Shown here in pieces: positions 53,318-64,000 of a stretch of 64,000 nt of DNA; the stretch's first letter is position 1; the number at the start of each line of letters is the position of its first letter. The DNA lies in the NCBI GenBank assembly GCA_002989075.1, contig PSQN01000005.1, positions 1,315,241 through 1,379,240 on the forward strand, given 5' to 3'. Origin of the DNA: Arthonia radiata (taxonomy: Eukaryota > Ascomycota > Arthoniomycetes > Arthoniales > Arthoniaceae). The translations under genes were made by a program, and so were the position numbers. The notes beneath the pieces were generated by a model. It was not told the DNA's origin and ran no database searches. It was given only the letters and a program-made list of their open reading frames with translations.

Positions 53318-53595
53318 TTACTAATAAATGAGACTCAATATAAAAAATTCTAGATAGATATAGAAGCTAAATAGCAATAAATCAACAATAGAAATTTATA
53401 AAATAGTATCTTATTAATTTTTATATATATATAACTCTATCTAGATGGCAAGTAGTCTACAATTAATATATATTGATCTTTGTCGCTAGAGCCGGCTTAA
53501 TATGTATAGCGAGTACATCTACTAAGTCTACTATGTTGTATTTAATATTATTAAGCGTTGCGAGTACTGCAATCAATCGGGTCTGATTTCGAGTA
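53318..53595. other. Transition from AT-rich block to gene island, 3' flank of the beta-lactamase-like gene
   Basis: Composition rises in GC from about 53,470 on. No gene is seen. This must contain the 3' untranslated region of the minus-strand gene, but no clear polyadenylation signal could be told apart from AT background. Confidence 0.4.
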
Positions 53596-55542
53596 TCAAA
53601 CAACCCTTGTGAGTGTTGTCCGTACAGCTCTTGGCTCAATAGCTGTCACCGCTCCGTTCTGCTCATGGAACACGAACTCATCTAGCGCGCGCTGTCCATA
53701 CGAGTTCTCATCCATCGTGGACCATGATTGACACATGCTCTGCGGAAAGAAGATCTGACTGTTTGCATCTATTGTTTCGTCGAGTGAGCTGGTCGTGTAG
53801 ATGGCGCGCCAAGTTGTTGTTGTGCCGTTGGCGTTGTCAACACCTGCTGGGTACAGCCGGACGTCAAGAAAGTCGGAGCCTGCTGAGCTGACGGGCGCAG
53901 CAGCTGTGATAGTAGCGTACTCAGCCAAGACATCTTTGCCGTTCGAAGTCCAGGCTGTGACGGCAAGCCCTGGACTACCAGGTGGTGAGTCAACGGCCAG
54001 GGTGATGGAGCTGCTACTGGCTTCGTCTGTGTACGTGCCAGCATGCTGAGCGGTAGCATCGTCTTTGCCGACTTGCTCGATCGCGGCGACCGTACTCTGC
54101 ACGACTTTGCTAAGAATCCGCTCTACAAGTCCAATGCTTGCTTGTGGCCCACCCATCAGGACTGCGAAAACAACATCGTAGTCTGGCACCAAGACCAAAA
54201 TCGCTGCGTAGCCTGGGACGAGGCTGCCGGTCTTGGTGTAGAAGTCGACGATGCGCCCGTCGTTGGTGACGTTGCTTGAGCGCGCTATCTCCCACGGTGT
54301 GCCCACGGCAAGGCCCCAGCTGGATGTGAAAGAACGTGGCTTCATCCACTCGCGGGTGTCGCTTGGGCTGAGCTGTTCATAGCGGAGTATGGAGGACCCG
54401 AGTTTGAGAAGGTCAGATGTGCTGGAGTAGAATCCGCCCGTGGGACTGTTGAGGCCTACATTGGTAGACCACCAGGATGTGGAATCGGCGGGTATGAAAC
54501 CACTGCTATTAGATGGTGCGTTGTCGAAGCTGGTGAAAGTGGATGTCAGGCCGGTCGGTGTCAGGATGACGTCCTGCACGATCTCGTCATAAGACCTGTT
54601 CGTCGCGACCGAGATGACGAGTCCGAGGAGGTCAAACGCCACATTTGAGTAGGAAGGCTTGCTGTACGGAAGAAAGACAGCATCATGCTGTGCGGTATAC
54701 TGCAATAGATCTGGGCATTTACGGTCAGCTATCATACTGCATTGCTCGTTTGTTCATGCGCTGAATATTTAGTATGCATGCTGACTGACCTTGCAAGATG
54801 CAGGTACGGGAGCTTGGATTGAAGTAGCATTCGCTAACGGTGTCTGATGACACTGCGGGGAAGCCGAGTGCGGCTGCATCAAATTGTGCACTGGCGAGAT
54901 CGCCTCCAACTAAAGACCGTGATCAAGCTTCTGAGCAAATTCTGCAAACCTGAAGCGATCGGGATCGGGGGAGCGAAGGAGGGGAATAGGGGCCTGTGAC
55001 TACTTACGCGTACTTCCTACGCCGCTGAGCCGGGAAGCTAGCGCATCAATCGTGACCATGGACCAATCGACAGGAAAAAGCGTATCAGTCACGTTGAGTG
55101 ATAGCAGCTCCGGCAGATACTTCGTGACAGGATCGTGCATACAGCTCGCTGGCAGAACCTTCAAGAGCGCCAACACTGTAAACACCTTCGATATTGAGCC
55201 CACTCAATACACAGTATTCTTATTAACGTCATGCACACCCGCGGGGTCGTACAGAGCAGGCGTGTGGTGAATATCGAGGAAGGGTGCGTCTTCGTGAATA
55301 GAGACGCCTCCGATGGATACTGCGGTGTGGTTGAGCACTTCAAACTGCTCTTTTGCGCCTTGCAGAAGTGCCTGGACTGTGCTTTGAATGACTTCGTTGG
55401 GTGATAGAATTTTTGGAGCTGGCAGTACCGCGCCTAGAGGAGGACAATAGAGGTTGGCAGAGAAGACATCTTGAGCGTGGGCAAGACCGCAACACACTGC
55501 AATCAGTGTCCAAAGGTATTTTCGCAGATCGTGTAGTAGCAT
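53596..55542 (-). pseudogene. Secreted serine beta-lactamase-like (PBP/class C fold) hydrolase, three exons, one in-frame stop
   Basis: Exons: 55542-55008, 54909-54790 and 54710-53596. Introns 55007-54910 (GTAAGT...TTTAG) and 54789-54711 (GTCAGT...CCCAG) are both phase 1 and keep one frame, giving 589 codons. The start at 55542 gives a signal peptide (MLLHDLRKYLWTLIAVCCGL...AHA, cut near residue 23); an upstream in-frame Met at 55677 would hide it. All three active-site motifs of the serine beta-lactamase/penicillin-binding family are present: SISK at codons 116-119 (nucleophile Ser116, Lys119), YSN at 239-241 and KTG at 378-380. The C-terminal 200 residues form the beta-rich tail usual in fungal members. 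It is probably an extracellular hydrolase; its substrate cannot be told. Codon 113 is TGA (55206-55204) between NKNTVY and VGSISK, a place where relatives commonly have Arg; CGA to TGA is a single C-to-T change. The stop lies before every catalytic motif, and no splice sites remove it. All else is intact, so the loss is recent, or the base is an assembly error. Related proteins include those in polyketide clusters; no cluster is seen here. Confidence 0.85.
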
Positions 55543-56040
55543 GGCGAGCGGGAAAGGCCACGCGCGTAGTGTGGACAGTGAAGCAATGCTTTTTCGAAGG
55601 GGGATGATGAGGCGCCGCTCAAGCGTCAAAGACGTCTCGAACATGTACAGAGCAACGACGATGTCGCGAAATCGCACAGGAATTCGCTTGTCTTTATGGA
55701 CAGGACTACCTACGGATGTTGGAAGATGCTCATATCAAATTGCACAACATTCATTCGGCTGCGAACATGGCGAAGCAACGCCTCTAGGCATTGATAGCGT
55801 CTGCTGCGTATCAAACAGGCACTAGAAGGGGTTTTAGTGGGGATGAGCCGTGTCGAAAGATTCGCGGCTGCGACCTCCGATTGCTCGAATGGCATGGCTG
55901 TCTCCACCAAAGCAGATATGCGAGCCGTCCATATGAATATCAGAGGAGATGAAGAAAGAATCATGGAACGGAAAAGACTCTGGACGCCGTGACGCCTCCC
56001 TTAGGGTGAAGGGGGGGGCCAAAATAACCGTGTATACACC
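55543..56040. other. Upstream intergenic DNA of the beta-lactamase-like gene
   Basis: Balanced composition; overlapping open frames occur on both strands (for example 55541-55825 plus and 55710-55964 minus), but none shows a domain or an exon structure. I take it as promoter and 5' flank. A G-run of nine bases (about 56011-56019) marks its right part. Confidence 0.45.
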
Positions 56041-56505
56041 GTGTTTGCACCGTATTTTTGCGTGCACGTTAATTGACTAATTACGATCCGTTGTTCGTAA
56101 TACTAATAATTATGCAATATCTTGTAAGACGTATTTTCAATATTTTGTATTAAGATATAAATAATATAAAGTTATAAAATGCATAAATAAATATATAATA
56201 GACAATTATACGTAAATACTAGAATAAATGTATAAGCAGGATTATATAATACTAATTGTACGTCTAGAAATATATTTTTACTATATTTACTTAGTATATT
56301 TATAGATATTAGGCCTTATTATATTACTATACTCTTTATATCTAGGAATAGATATATAAGTAATAGAAGACTTAAATATAGTAACTACATAGTAAGGCTA
56401 CTATTCCTTACTGCTATCCGCTGTCTTCTACTGTCTTCTACTTACTATATTCTTTACTTACTATATTTATTATATACTTAGTTCTCTACTTACTATATTT
56501 ATTAG
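56020..56505. other. Junction into AT-rich flank of the right-hand Gypsy element
   Basis: Just after the G-run the word CACCGT or ACCGTGT recurs three times between 56027 and 56053 (ACCGTGTATACACCGTGTTT, then GCACCGTATTTT). From about 56,090 the sequence is AT-rich. Near 56,420-56,505 the word CTACTTACTATATT or close variants occurs three times up to the LTR. No gene is present. The CACCGT cluster could be a terminus of a degraded DNA transposon, but no inverted partner was found. Confidence 0.4.
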
Positions 56506-57182
56506 TGTTAAGACGCACGCACGGACTAACTAATGATTAGACAGAAGCACGTCCTTTTATGCACGTTACACAGGATTATATAATAAAACAAAGGTTACGT
56601 AATATAACCGTAGGAAACGCAGCGTTACTAGCGTTACTAACCGTCTACAACGCAGCGTTACCAGCGTCACTAACCGCCTACGACGCAGCGTCGCCAGCGG
56701 TCCCCAATATAGCCGACGCAGCGGTAGCAGCGGTCGCTACAGACTATATAGCAAGGATAGATATCTACCTTAGTAGATAGATATCCGTAAATTTAAATTT
56801 AGAATTAATATTATCGTTTAATATTAACTCTAAGGTATTAAATCTAATTAGTTTATCTTGCCGTAACGCAACTAGTGAGCTACAAGCAATTCTCATAAGT
56901 ATTGGCGCGAGGTAAGACCCTATAGCTACGACGGCGTATAAATAGAGCAACTATATTCTAAGAGAGCTTTTCTGTGCGGCCTTAGTATATCTCCTAGCTT
57001 GTTTATATTACCGGCTAAGTCCTTCGTTCAAAGACTTATAGTTTGTCCCTTGCTTCCTTGACCTCCCCTCCCGAGTTAGATACCTAGACAATAGACCTAG
57101 TCTTAGTCTTCCTTGTCTTAGTTAGATTACCCTTAACATAAAATAAGACCAAGTAAAGCGGTTACGGCCGCCCGGCGTTATA
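56506..57182 (+). repeat. 5' LTR of the chromovirus (677 bp)
   Basis: It starts TGTTAAGACG and ends CGTTATA, with ATTAG before it. It contains a GC-rich tandem repeat (56618-56737). Plus and minus frames inside it (56559-56780 and 56765-56950) are not genes; the first merely translates the tandem repeat into an Ala-rich run. Confidence 0.94.
56618..56737. repeat. 33-bp GC-rich tandem repeat within the chromovirus LTR, about 3.6 units
   Basis: Units start at 56618, 56651, 56684 and 56717 (partial), each beginning CGCAGCG and containing AGCG(T/G) words. The same array lies at the same offset (112 bases) in the 3' LTR, at 63413. It keeps a dense set of CpG in an otherwise CpG-poor neighbourhood. 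Confidence 0.85.
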
Positions 57183-60100
57183 CTTTTATAGATCGCCTCA
57201 AGCAACTAATAAACTAAGGTATGTACCCCTGTTTTTATAACTAACTTATCTAGAAACAAGACTCTATTAGAAAACAATTCTTTAGATAGTTCTTTAGAGA
57301 AAGAATAAACAAAGGTTTCTTAGTACCGATCGTCTAGCTTAACCTCTGTACGAAGTGTACTAACCTCGTCGTTAAAACTAAGAAACGAGCGAGTAGAAAA
57401 ACGAACTACACTACAAACGTACAAGTTAAGCACCCTAGACACTCTTAAACAAATCTCAGAGGACCTTCTTAGGAAAGCAACATTACAACTAAAATCTTTG
57501 AACTAACCTTAGAAGCTCAACATACTATAAGACAAAGACGTTACTATAGTACGTAGAAACAATAACATTAAGATACTAGAATTCTAAGGAGACCGACAGT
57601 CTCTATAAATGTTTCTTAGCCTATATCGAATTAATCTTATTAACAAACAAAAGGAGTTAGCTACCGAAGTAAAGAAAGTAATCTACGTAGAGTCGTATCT
57701 ACGTAGAGACGCACTCTTGTAGTTCTTACCGCTCCTAGACGACTACCTTGATAATAGCAACGAAGCAAAGAAGGAAACGAAACGAGTATTTAGATCGTAT
57801 ATAGTATTTACTACAACGCTCAAGGACATATATAAAGAAAGAAATTAGAAACTTGAAGCACAATATAAGCTCGAAGGATTTAAGCAGGGCAATTTACCAG
57901 TAACACAGTATATAGCTAAGTTTATAACATACGCCTACATTACAGAATTCGACGAAGAAGCCTTAGTGGTTTAATTCTACAAAAGACTAAACGAGGAGAT
58001 AAAAAATCTTATGTTGTATAAAGAACGCGCAGAGCGACTTACAGACATTAAGGCTTAAGTAACGAGACTTAATTAACAACTTTAAGAATATAAACGCGAA
58101 CGAACTAGTAAACAGCCTAGTTAGACACTAAACACGTTCTAACCTCGCTACAACAATCATTGTACCGAACCAATAGATCTTAATACGCTCTAAAAGAGAG
58201 GACCGCGACCTAGTCAAAAGAAATATAGAAAACTTTCGGAAAAGGATTAAAAGTATCGACTTGCTAACAACCTCTGTCTCTACTGCGGCAAGGAGGGCTA
58301 TAGAGCAGCCGAATGCAAATCTAAACAACAAGGCCCGATTAAGAAGCTCTATGCTCTTAAACAAGGCGGATACAACGAGAAAAACGTAGCCGAAGAGCTA
58401 ACGCAACTTGAAGCCTACACAATAGAGGACCCCGAGGATTCGTTAACTTTCCTTTTAGCATTGGTTAAATCGCTAGAAAGAATTGTTAGCTAGAAACCAA
58501 GAATTAACTTAAAGGACGCATACAACATAGTCCCGATTAAGGAAATCGACTGAAATTGGGTCTTATTACGAAACAACTACAACGAGCAGCTTTTAGTAGT
58601 GTTAGCTCGCAATTATAAACAGTAACTTTAAGAACTCGAGAATTACAATATTGAAGCTCTACAATATCTTATAAGACTCGTAGCTATAGAAGAATCGGAA
58701 AACCAACCGATTAACGAATCTTAAGTATTAGCAGCCAATAAAGAACAGCTTTAAAAAGAAGAAGAATTATTATTATCCGAAGAAGACAAGGAACAACCCG
58801 ACTATACAGACGCAATATTGTAACTACAAACGGCTAGGTTATACTTATAGGATCTAAAAGCCTAAGCAAGAATATAGTTACTTATTAATAAACTTAGGTT
58901 CGTAGGTCAAGGCTACGAACCAGTACTACGCCTCAATAACATTCTCGTCAATATAGCAACAGGAGTAGTTCTATTCCTAAGATAGTATACAATATAAGTA
59001 ATCTAGATTAACGAAGAATAGCGAGTGTCTATTAAATAGTTTAAGGGAGGATTAGACACAGACAAGACGTTCCGAAGATAAGTTATTTCGAACTATTATA
59101 ACATATAGAAACTTGTATACAAGTATATATCGGGAAACGACAACGCCGTTTATAAACTAAGGGAGGTACGAGGACAACGGCGTCTAAGTTTCTACCCAAG
59201 AGCCTAGTAGAAACACTTTGTTCTCTACTAGAAAGAGGACAAGAACTTATTAAGACACTACTTAACGGAATACTAGTTACAATTATAATTGATTTAGAAG
59301 CAACAGGAAATTTTATTTACTTCAATATAGTATCTAAAATTTAAGAAAATTAACACAAAAAGGGATCCCCCTACAATCTATAAGTTGCGGACGGATTTAG
59401 GAATATATATTATAACGGCGCTATTACATACGAAGTCAGAACTACGATGAGAACAGCAAAATTTGAAACAAACATTGTTTTAGACGTTACCAATACTAGA
59501 GCACACTAAGTTATACTAGGAACGCCCTTTCTAGACAAATATACACTAAAATAGAGAAATGTACTAACGTTATTCCTTAGATTAAAAGAAAGATAATACC
59601 GGACTATTTTGTCCTTAAAGGATCTTAGAACAGATTTTATCGACGAGTTGGTAATAGCCATGCTAACCTATTACACTAAAAGACGCAGAGAGCGTGCCTA
59701 GGTAAGAGAAGTAACCAAACTAACAAGCCTCGTTACTCCTTAACCGGTATTACCTAAGAAATATTAGCAGTATAAACAAGTTTTTAGAGAAGAAGCCGAC
59801 AACGAGTTACCCAAACACGCACCATAGGATCACAAGATTGAGTTTCTACTCGACTTAAATCCTAAGGGCACTAAGTTATACCCAATAAGACTAAATTACA
59901 GAAATAAATGTAAAGTATATGTTAACAAGCTTAAAAAGAAAGGATTTATTAGGAAATTAGAAGCTCTATTTAGATGCTTACTATTCTTTGTTCCTAAGAA
60001 AGGAGACAAGCTCCGACCGGTTATTAATTACCGACCAACGAACACAATAACGAAGAAAGACGGGCACTTATTACTACTTATCAACGACGAGATAGACTCT

Positions 60101-63100
60101 CTCCGAGAAGCACAATAGTTTATAAAAATAGACCTTCGAGGCGCTTACAATCTAATCCGAGTACGAGAAGGAGACGAGTAGAAAACAGCATTCAAAACGC
60201 CTTTCGGCCTCTATAAATACCTTGTTATACCTTTTAAACTAGTAAACGCTCTAGCAACCTTTTAACGATATATTAACTTAGTGCTAGAAAAGCACCTTAA
60301 CGAATTTATAACAGTATATATAGACGACATTGTTGTCTACTCTAGGACGCTAGAGAAATACAAGCAACACGTTGCGTAAGTATTAGAACAGCTAAATAAA
60401 TACAATCTCTGTGTTAAGCTCTAGAAGTATAAGTTTTATACACAGGAAACTAACTTTCTAGGATACGTTATTAAACCTAGCGTAATTAAAATATTATTAG
60501 ATAAGGTAAAAGCTATACTCGAATAGCCTACCCTAAAAAATATAAAGGAAATTTAATCCTTCCTCAGCTTTAGAAACTTCTATAGAAGATTTATTAATAG
60601 ATACTTTGGAATAGTCTTGCTAATAACAAGACTTACGTAAAAAGATTTACCCTTCGTATAAGAAGAGAATTAAGAGGACGCGTTTTAAGATCTTAAACAG
60701 CGGTTTACGATCGTACTAGTTCTAACAACCTTCGACTACAACAAACTAACCACCATAGAGACAGACGTATCTAACTTTATAATTAGATTAGTACTCAGCT
60801 AACTAGAAAACAGAACTTTATACCTAGTAACATTCTACTTAAGAACAATAATAGTACTAGAACTAAACTACAACATTTACGATAAGGAACTACTGTTAGT
60901 AGTTAAGTTACTTAAGCACTAGAAGCATTACTACGCAATACTAAAACATTAAGTATATATTATTACAGATTATAAGAATCTAACCTAGTTTACAACAACA
61001 AAGGTCTTAAACAGACGATAGGTTAGATAGTTAGAGGAACTACAATTATTTAATATCCGTATTATATATTAGAAAGGATTAGAAAACCAAAGAGTCGATG
61101 CTCTTAGCAGAAGATTAAACTATATAGCAAATAAAATATAAGTCTCGTATGCAATACTACAATACAATCCGGATAAAATACTTAGACCTAACGAGGCCAA
61201 GGAACTCTTAGTAGTAATAAGAGTAGAGGACTAGTTAAGAAGGAACGAACTAATATAAGAGTACGAATAGAACTAAGTGGTCTGTAACAACACTATAAAG
61301 CTTACTAACGAATATAGACTCAAAACATTTAACGGCAAGATCTATGTTCTAAGAAACATACAAAATACTATTATTCGTAAAGCTTACGAAGAAGGACACC
61401 GAGAAGTTGCTACAACTATAGAGAAGATTACGAGAACTTACTTTATTTTAGGACTCAAAAAGATAATCGATAGCTACATTAATAAGTATAATGTATACAA
61501 AAGGATAAAAAACGAACAATATCGACTATACGGCCTTCTCTAACCTCTAAAGATACCAGCAGAGCCTTAGAGCTCGATCGCTATAGACTTTATTACAGAC
61601 CTACTATTTTCCAAGGAACTAAGAAATGATACAAGGTACGATACAATCTATGTAATTGTAAATCGATTTACAAAGTATAGATACTTTATATCAACAATAC
61701 GAAGCTGTACCGTACACGACACAGCATTCCTTTTGTATCGATATATCGTTGCTTAACATAGAGCGCCAGTAGAGATAATCTTTAATAGAGATAAACTCTT
61801 TACTTTAAGATTCTAAGAATTAATACTTAAGCTTATAGATACAAAAAGAAAGCTATCGACTAGCTTTTATCCTTAAACTAATAGACAGATAGAAAGACTT
61901 AACCAAACATTGAAATAGTTCCTACGAGCCTATGTTAATTATACTCAAGACAATTAGTTACAACTACTGCTATTGACACAGTTTACGTACAACAACAGTA
62001 GGTCGTCGATAAGTAATACACCCTTTTAGGTTAATTTTAAACGAAATTCTACCTTATAGTACGACGTAGGTGTAACTACGGCAAACTTAGAACGAGCATT
62101 TAAAATTTTATAATATAAAGAAGTAGTTTATAACTACCTCTGTTAACAGTTACAGTAGAATTTAGAAAGAATAAGAGTATAAGCTAATAAGTTATAGTCT
62201 GTAGAACCAGACCTTAAGGAGGGGGATACAGTTTACCTTCGTTAGAAATACGTTAAAACTAAACGACCTTGCAACAAGTTAGACTATACAAAACTCGGAC
62301 TATTTAAAATTTCTAAGGTACTTGGACTAGTTACCTTTAGATTAAAACTACTACAAGCAATATACATATACAACGTCTTTTATAAATTACTCCTAAAACT
62401 AGCATTAAAGGATGTACTACGACTAAAACCCATCGAACTATTAGACAAGAACTAAGAACTAGAATATAAAGTTAAATAAATCCTTATATATCGCCAATAA
62501 GGTAGGATACGTAAGTATCTTATTAAATAAAAAGGATATTTGGAAATAGAGAACATATAGGAACTAATTAAGAACTTGTTTTATTGCTAGCAACTGCTAA
62601 AATACTATTAGAGCTAGTGTTAGAAACAACATCAAAACCACGAACCTTCCCGGAAGTCTTAGAAGAATTAAGACTAATAGAACGTAAAGCATTGTCTTAA
62701 CTATTAGTAGTAAAACCGGTACCACCTAAATCCGATAAATCGAAAGCAACGTCTTCTGTAGCGAAACGCTTAGGAACGCCAATAGACATACTCTCAGCTA
62801 AGTTCTACCGAAACAATATCTCCTCCTTACAAGTAAATATCTTACTTTACCGACTCTTAGCTTTAATAGTCTCTGTAAATATCTCTACTAACTTTCTCTT
62901 TAATAACTTCTTCTTTCTCTTTAATAGGTTAATTTGCTTAGAAAGGTTGTTAACTGCGAGAGTATTAGAGAGGAAGGTAAGGGACCTAAGTTATATTACG
63001 AATACTCGTCCTCGTTAAGAAGGGCGTCGCATTTTTCTAGATAAGAGCTTTGAGTATAGCGCATACAAGAGCGAGACAGGAAAGAAGCTACGAGGCACCT

Positions 63101-63300
63101 TATGCTAACGCAGGAATAGCTAGAACATGGAGGCATATTGGAAGCGGCGCGAGATTCGATTTAGTTGGCACGTCTATTACGAAGCTTAGCACGTATTAGA
63201 AGTAGACGACTAGATATAGTTAAAGACTTACAGATTAGAACAATAGCGAGACACCGTACTTATAGTTAATTGAGAACGACTTAACCTAGAGAGGGGCTAA

Positions 63301-63977
63301 TATTAAGACGCACGTACAGACTAACTAATAATTGAATAGAAGCACGTTCTTTTATATACGTTATACAGGATTATATAATAAAACAAAGGTTATATAATAT
63401 AATCATAGAAAACGTAGCGTTATTAGCGTTACTAACCGTCTACGACGCAGCGTTACTAGCGTTACTAACCGTCTACGACGTAGCGTCGCTAGCGATCCTC
63501 AATATAGCCGACGCAGCGGTAACAGCGGTCGCTATAGACTATATAGCAAGGATAGATATCTACCTTAGTAAATAAATATCTGTAAATTTAAATTTAAAAT
63601 TAATATTATCGTTTAATATTAACTCTAAGATATTGAACTTAATTAGTTTATCTTGCTGTAACGCAACTAGTAAGCTACAAGCAATTCTTGTAAGTATTGG
63701 TACGAGGTAGAACCCTACAGCTACGACGGCGTACAAATAGAGCGACCGTATCCTAAAAGAGCTTTTTTGTACGGCCTTAGTGCATCTCCTGGCTTATTTA
63801 TATTACCGGCTGAGTTCTTCGTTTAAAGACTTATAGTTTGTTTCTTGCTTTCTTAACCTCCTCTTCCGAGTTAGATACCTAGACAATAGACCCGGCCTTA
63901 GTCTTCCTCGTCTTAGTTAGATTACCCTTGATATAGAATAAGACCAAGCAAAGCGGTTACGGCCGCCTAGCGTTACA
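63301..63977 (+). repeat. 3' LTR of the chromovirus (677 bp)
   Basis: Same length as the 5' LTR; it starts TATTAAGACG and ends CGTTACA, followed by ATTAG. The differences between the pair are mostly C/T and G/A, and the two have no net length difference. The tandem repeat occupies 63413-63532. Confidence 0.94.
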
Positions 63978-64000
63978 ATTAGGTTATTAGTTCTAGCGCT

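Larger units (their letters stand above)
56506..63977 (+). mobile_element. Ty3/Gypsy chromovirus, complete ends, broken
   Basis: LTRs of 677 bp each (56506-57182 and 63301-63977) and the target duplication ATTAG (56501-56505 and 63978-63982) give a 7,472-bp element. Plus-strand parts: gag about 57.2-58.5 kb, with a zinc-knuckle segment (LYCGKEG...EC) near 58,275-58,315; protease near 59.28 kb (DLEATGNFI); reverse transcriptase about 59.85-60.5 kb, with YIDDIVVYS at about 60,317-60,343; RNase H about 60.55-61.1 kb; integrase zinc-binding domain about 61.38-61.52 kb (ending YINKYNVYKRIK) and core about 61.56-62.1 kb; chromodomain about 62.46-62.57 kb. Between 62.6 and 63.3 kb is a tail ending in a purine tract (AGAGAGGGG) before the 3' LTR. 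It carries many breaks, in the pattern expected from RIP, but retains much CpG, so it is younger or more lightly hit than the central block. Confidence 0.93.

Noticed and set aside
55710-56067. Two minus-strand frames upstream of the beta-lactamase-like gene
   Set aside because: No recognisable domain or intron signals, and they overlap each other; probably promoter-region chance frames.
56559-56950. Ala-rich plus frame and an overlapping minus frame
   Set aside because: Both lie inside the 5' LTR; the Ala-rich run is the translated 33-bp tandem repeat.
58128-58364. 78-codon minus-strand frame
   Set aside because: Antisense to the gag zinc-knuckle region of the chromovirus.
61277-61543. 88-codon plus frame as an independent gene
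   Set aside because: It is the integrase zinc-binding region of the chromovirus.

Overview
The window looks like chromosomal DNA of a filamentous ascomycete (Pezizomycotina; a Dothideomycete would fit, but nothing here fixes the species). Two islands of balanced base composition carry ordinary intron-containing fungal genes, at about 1-1560 and 53,500-56,040. Between them lies a block of about 52 kb that is extremely rich in A, T, TA and CTAG-like words and poor in CpG. To the right of the second island is a further LTR element. This two-compartment layout, with repeats worn down by C-to-T change, is what repeat-induced point mutation (RIP) produces in fungi with AT-rich isochores.

Layout. 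1-851 (minus strand): 5' part of a secreted LVIVD / choice-of-anchor-B type protein. 852-1560: its upstream region. 1561-5199: strongly mutated repeats, including a candidate small inverted-repeat element. 5200-18637: a Ty1/Copia element (plus strand) with matching target duplications, split by a Ty3/Gypsy element (minus strand, 6883-14892) that has its own target duplication. 18638-53150: deeply degraded, older repeat DNA. It holds two solo LTRs of the same Copia family (24106-24613 and 35696-36201), at least four recognisable Ty3/Gypsy pol remnants in both orientations, a 607-bp MITE with TA target duplication (32389-32995), two dispersed unidentified repeat families and several tandem repeats. 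53155-53317: a long ACT microsatellite. 53596-55542 (minus): a secreted serine beta-lactamase-like (PBP/class C fold) gene with three exons, interrupted by one in-frame TGA. 56506-63977: a complete but broken chromovirus (Ty3/Gypsy with chromodomain) with 677-bp LTRs, its 3' target duplication ending at 63982.

The repeat block has visible time layers. The deepest DNA is almost pure A/T/TA words. The Copia element, its solo LTRs and both large Gypsy elements still contain CpG and readable motifs, so they arrived later. No tRNA, rRNA, CRISPR array, telomere repeat or bacterial feature was seen. I found no intact gene inside the AT-rich block. The two host genes are not obviously linked in function.
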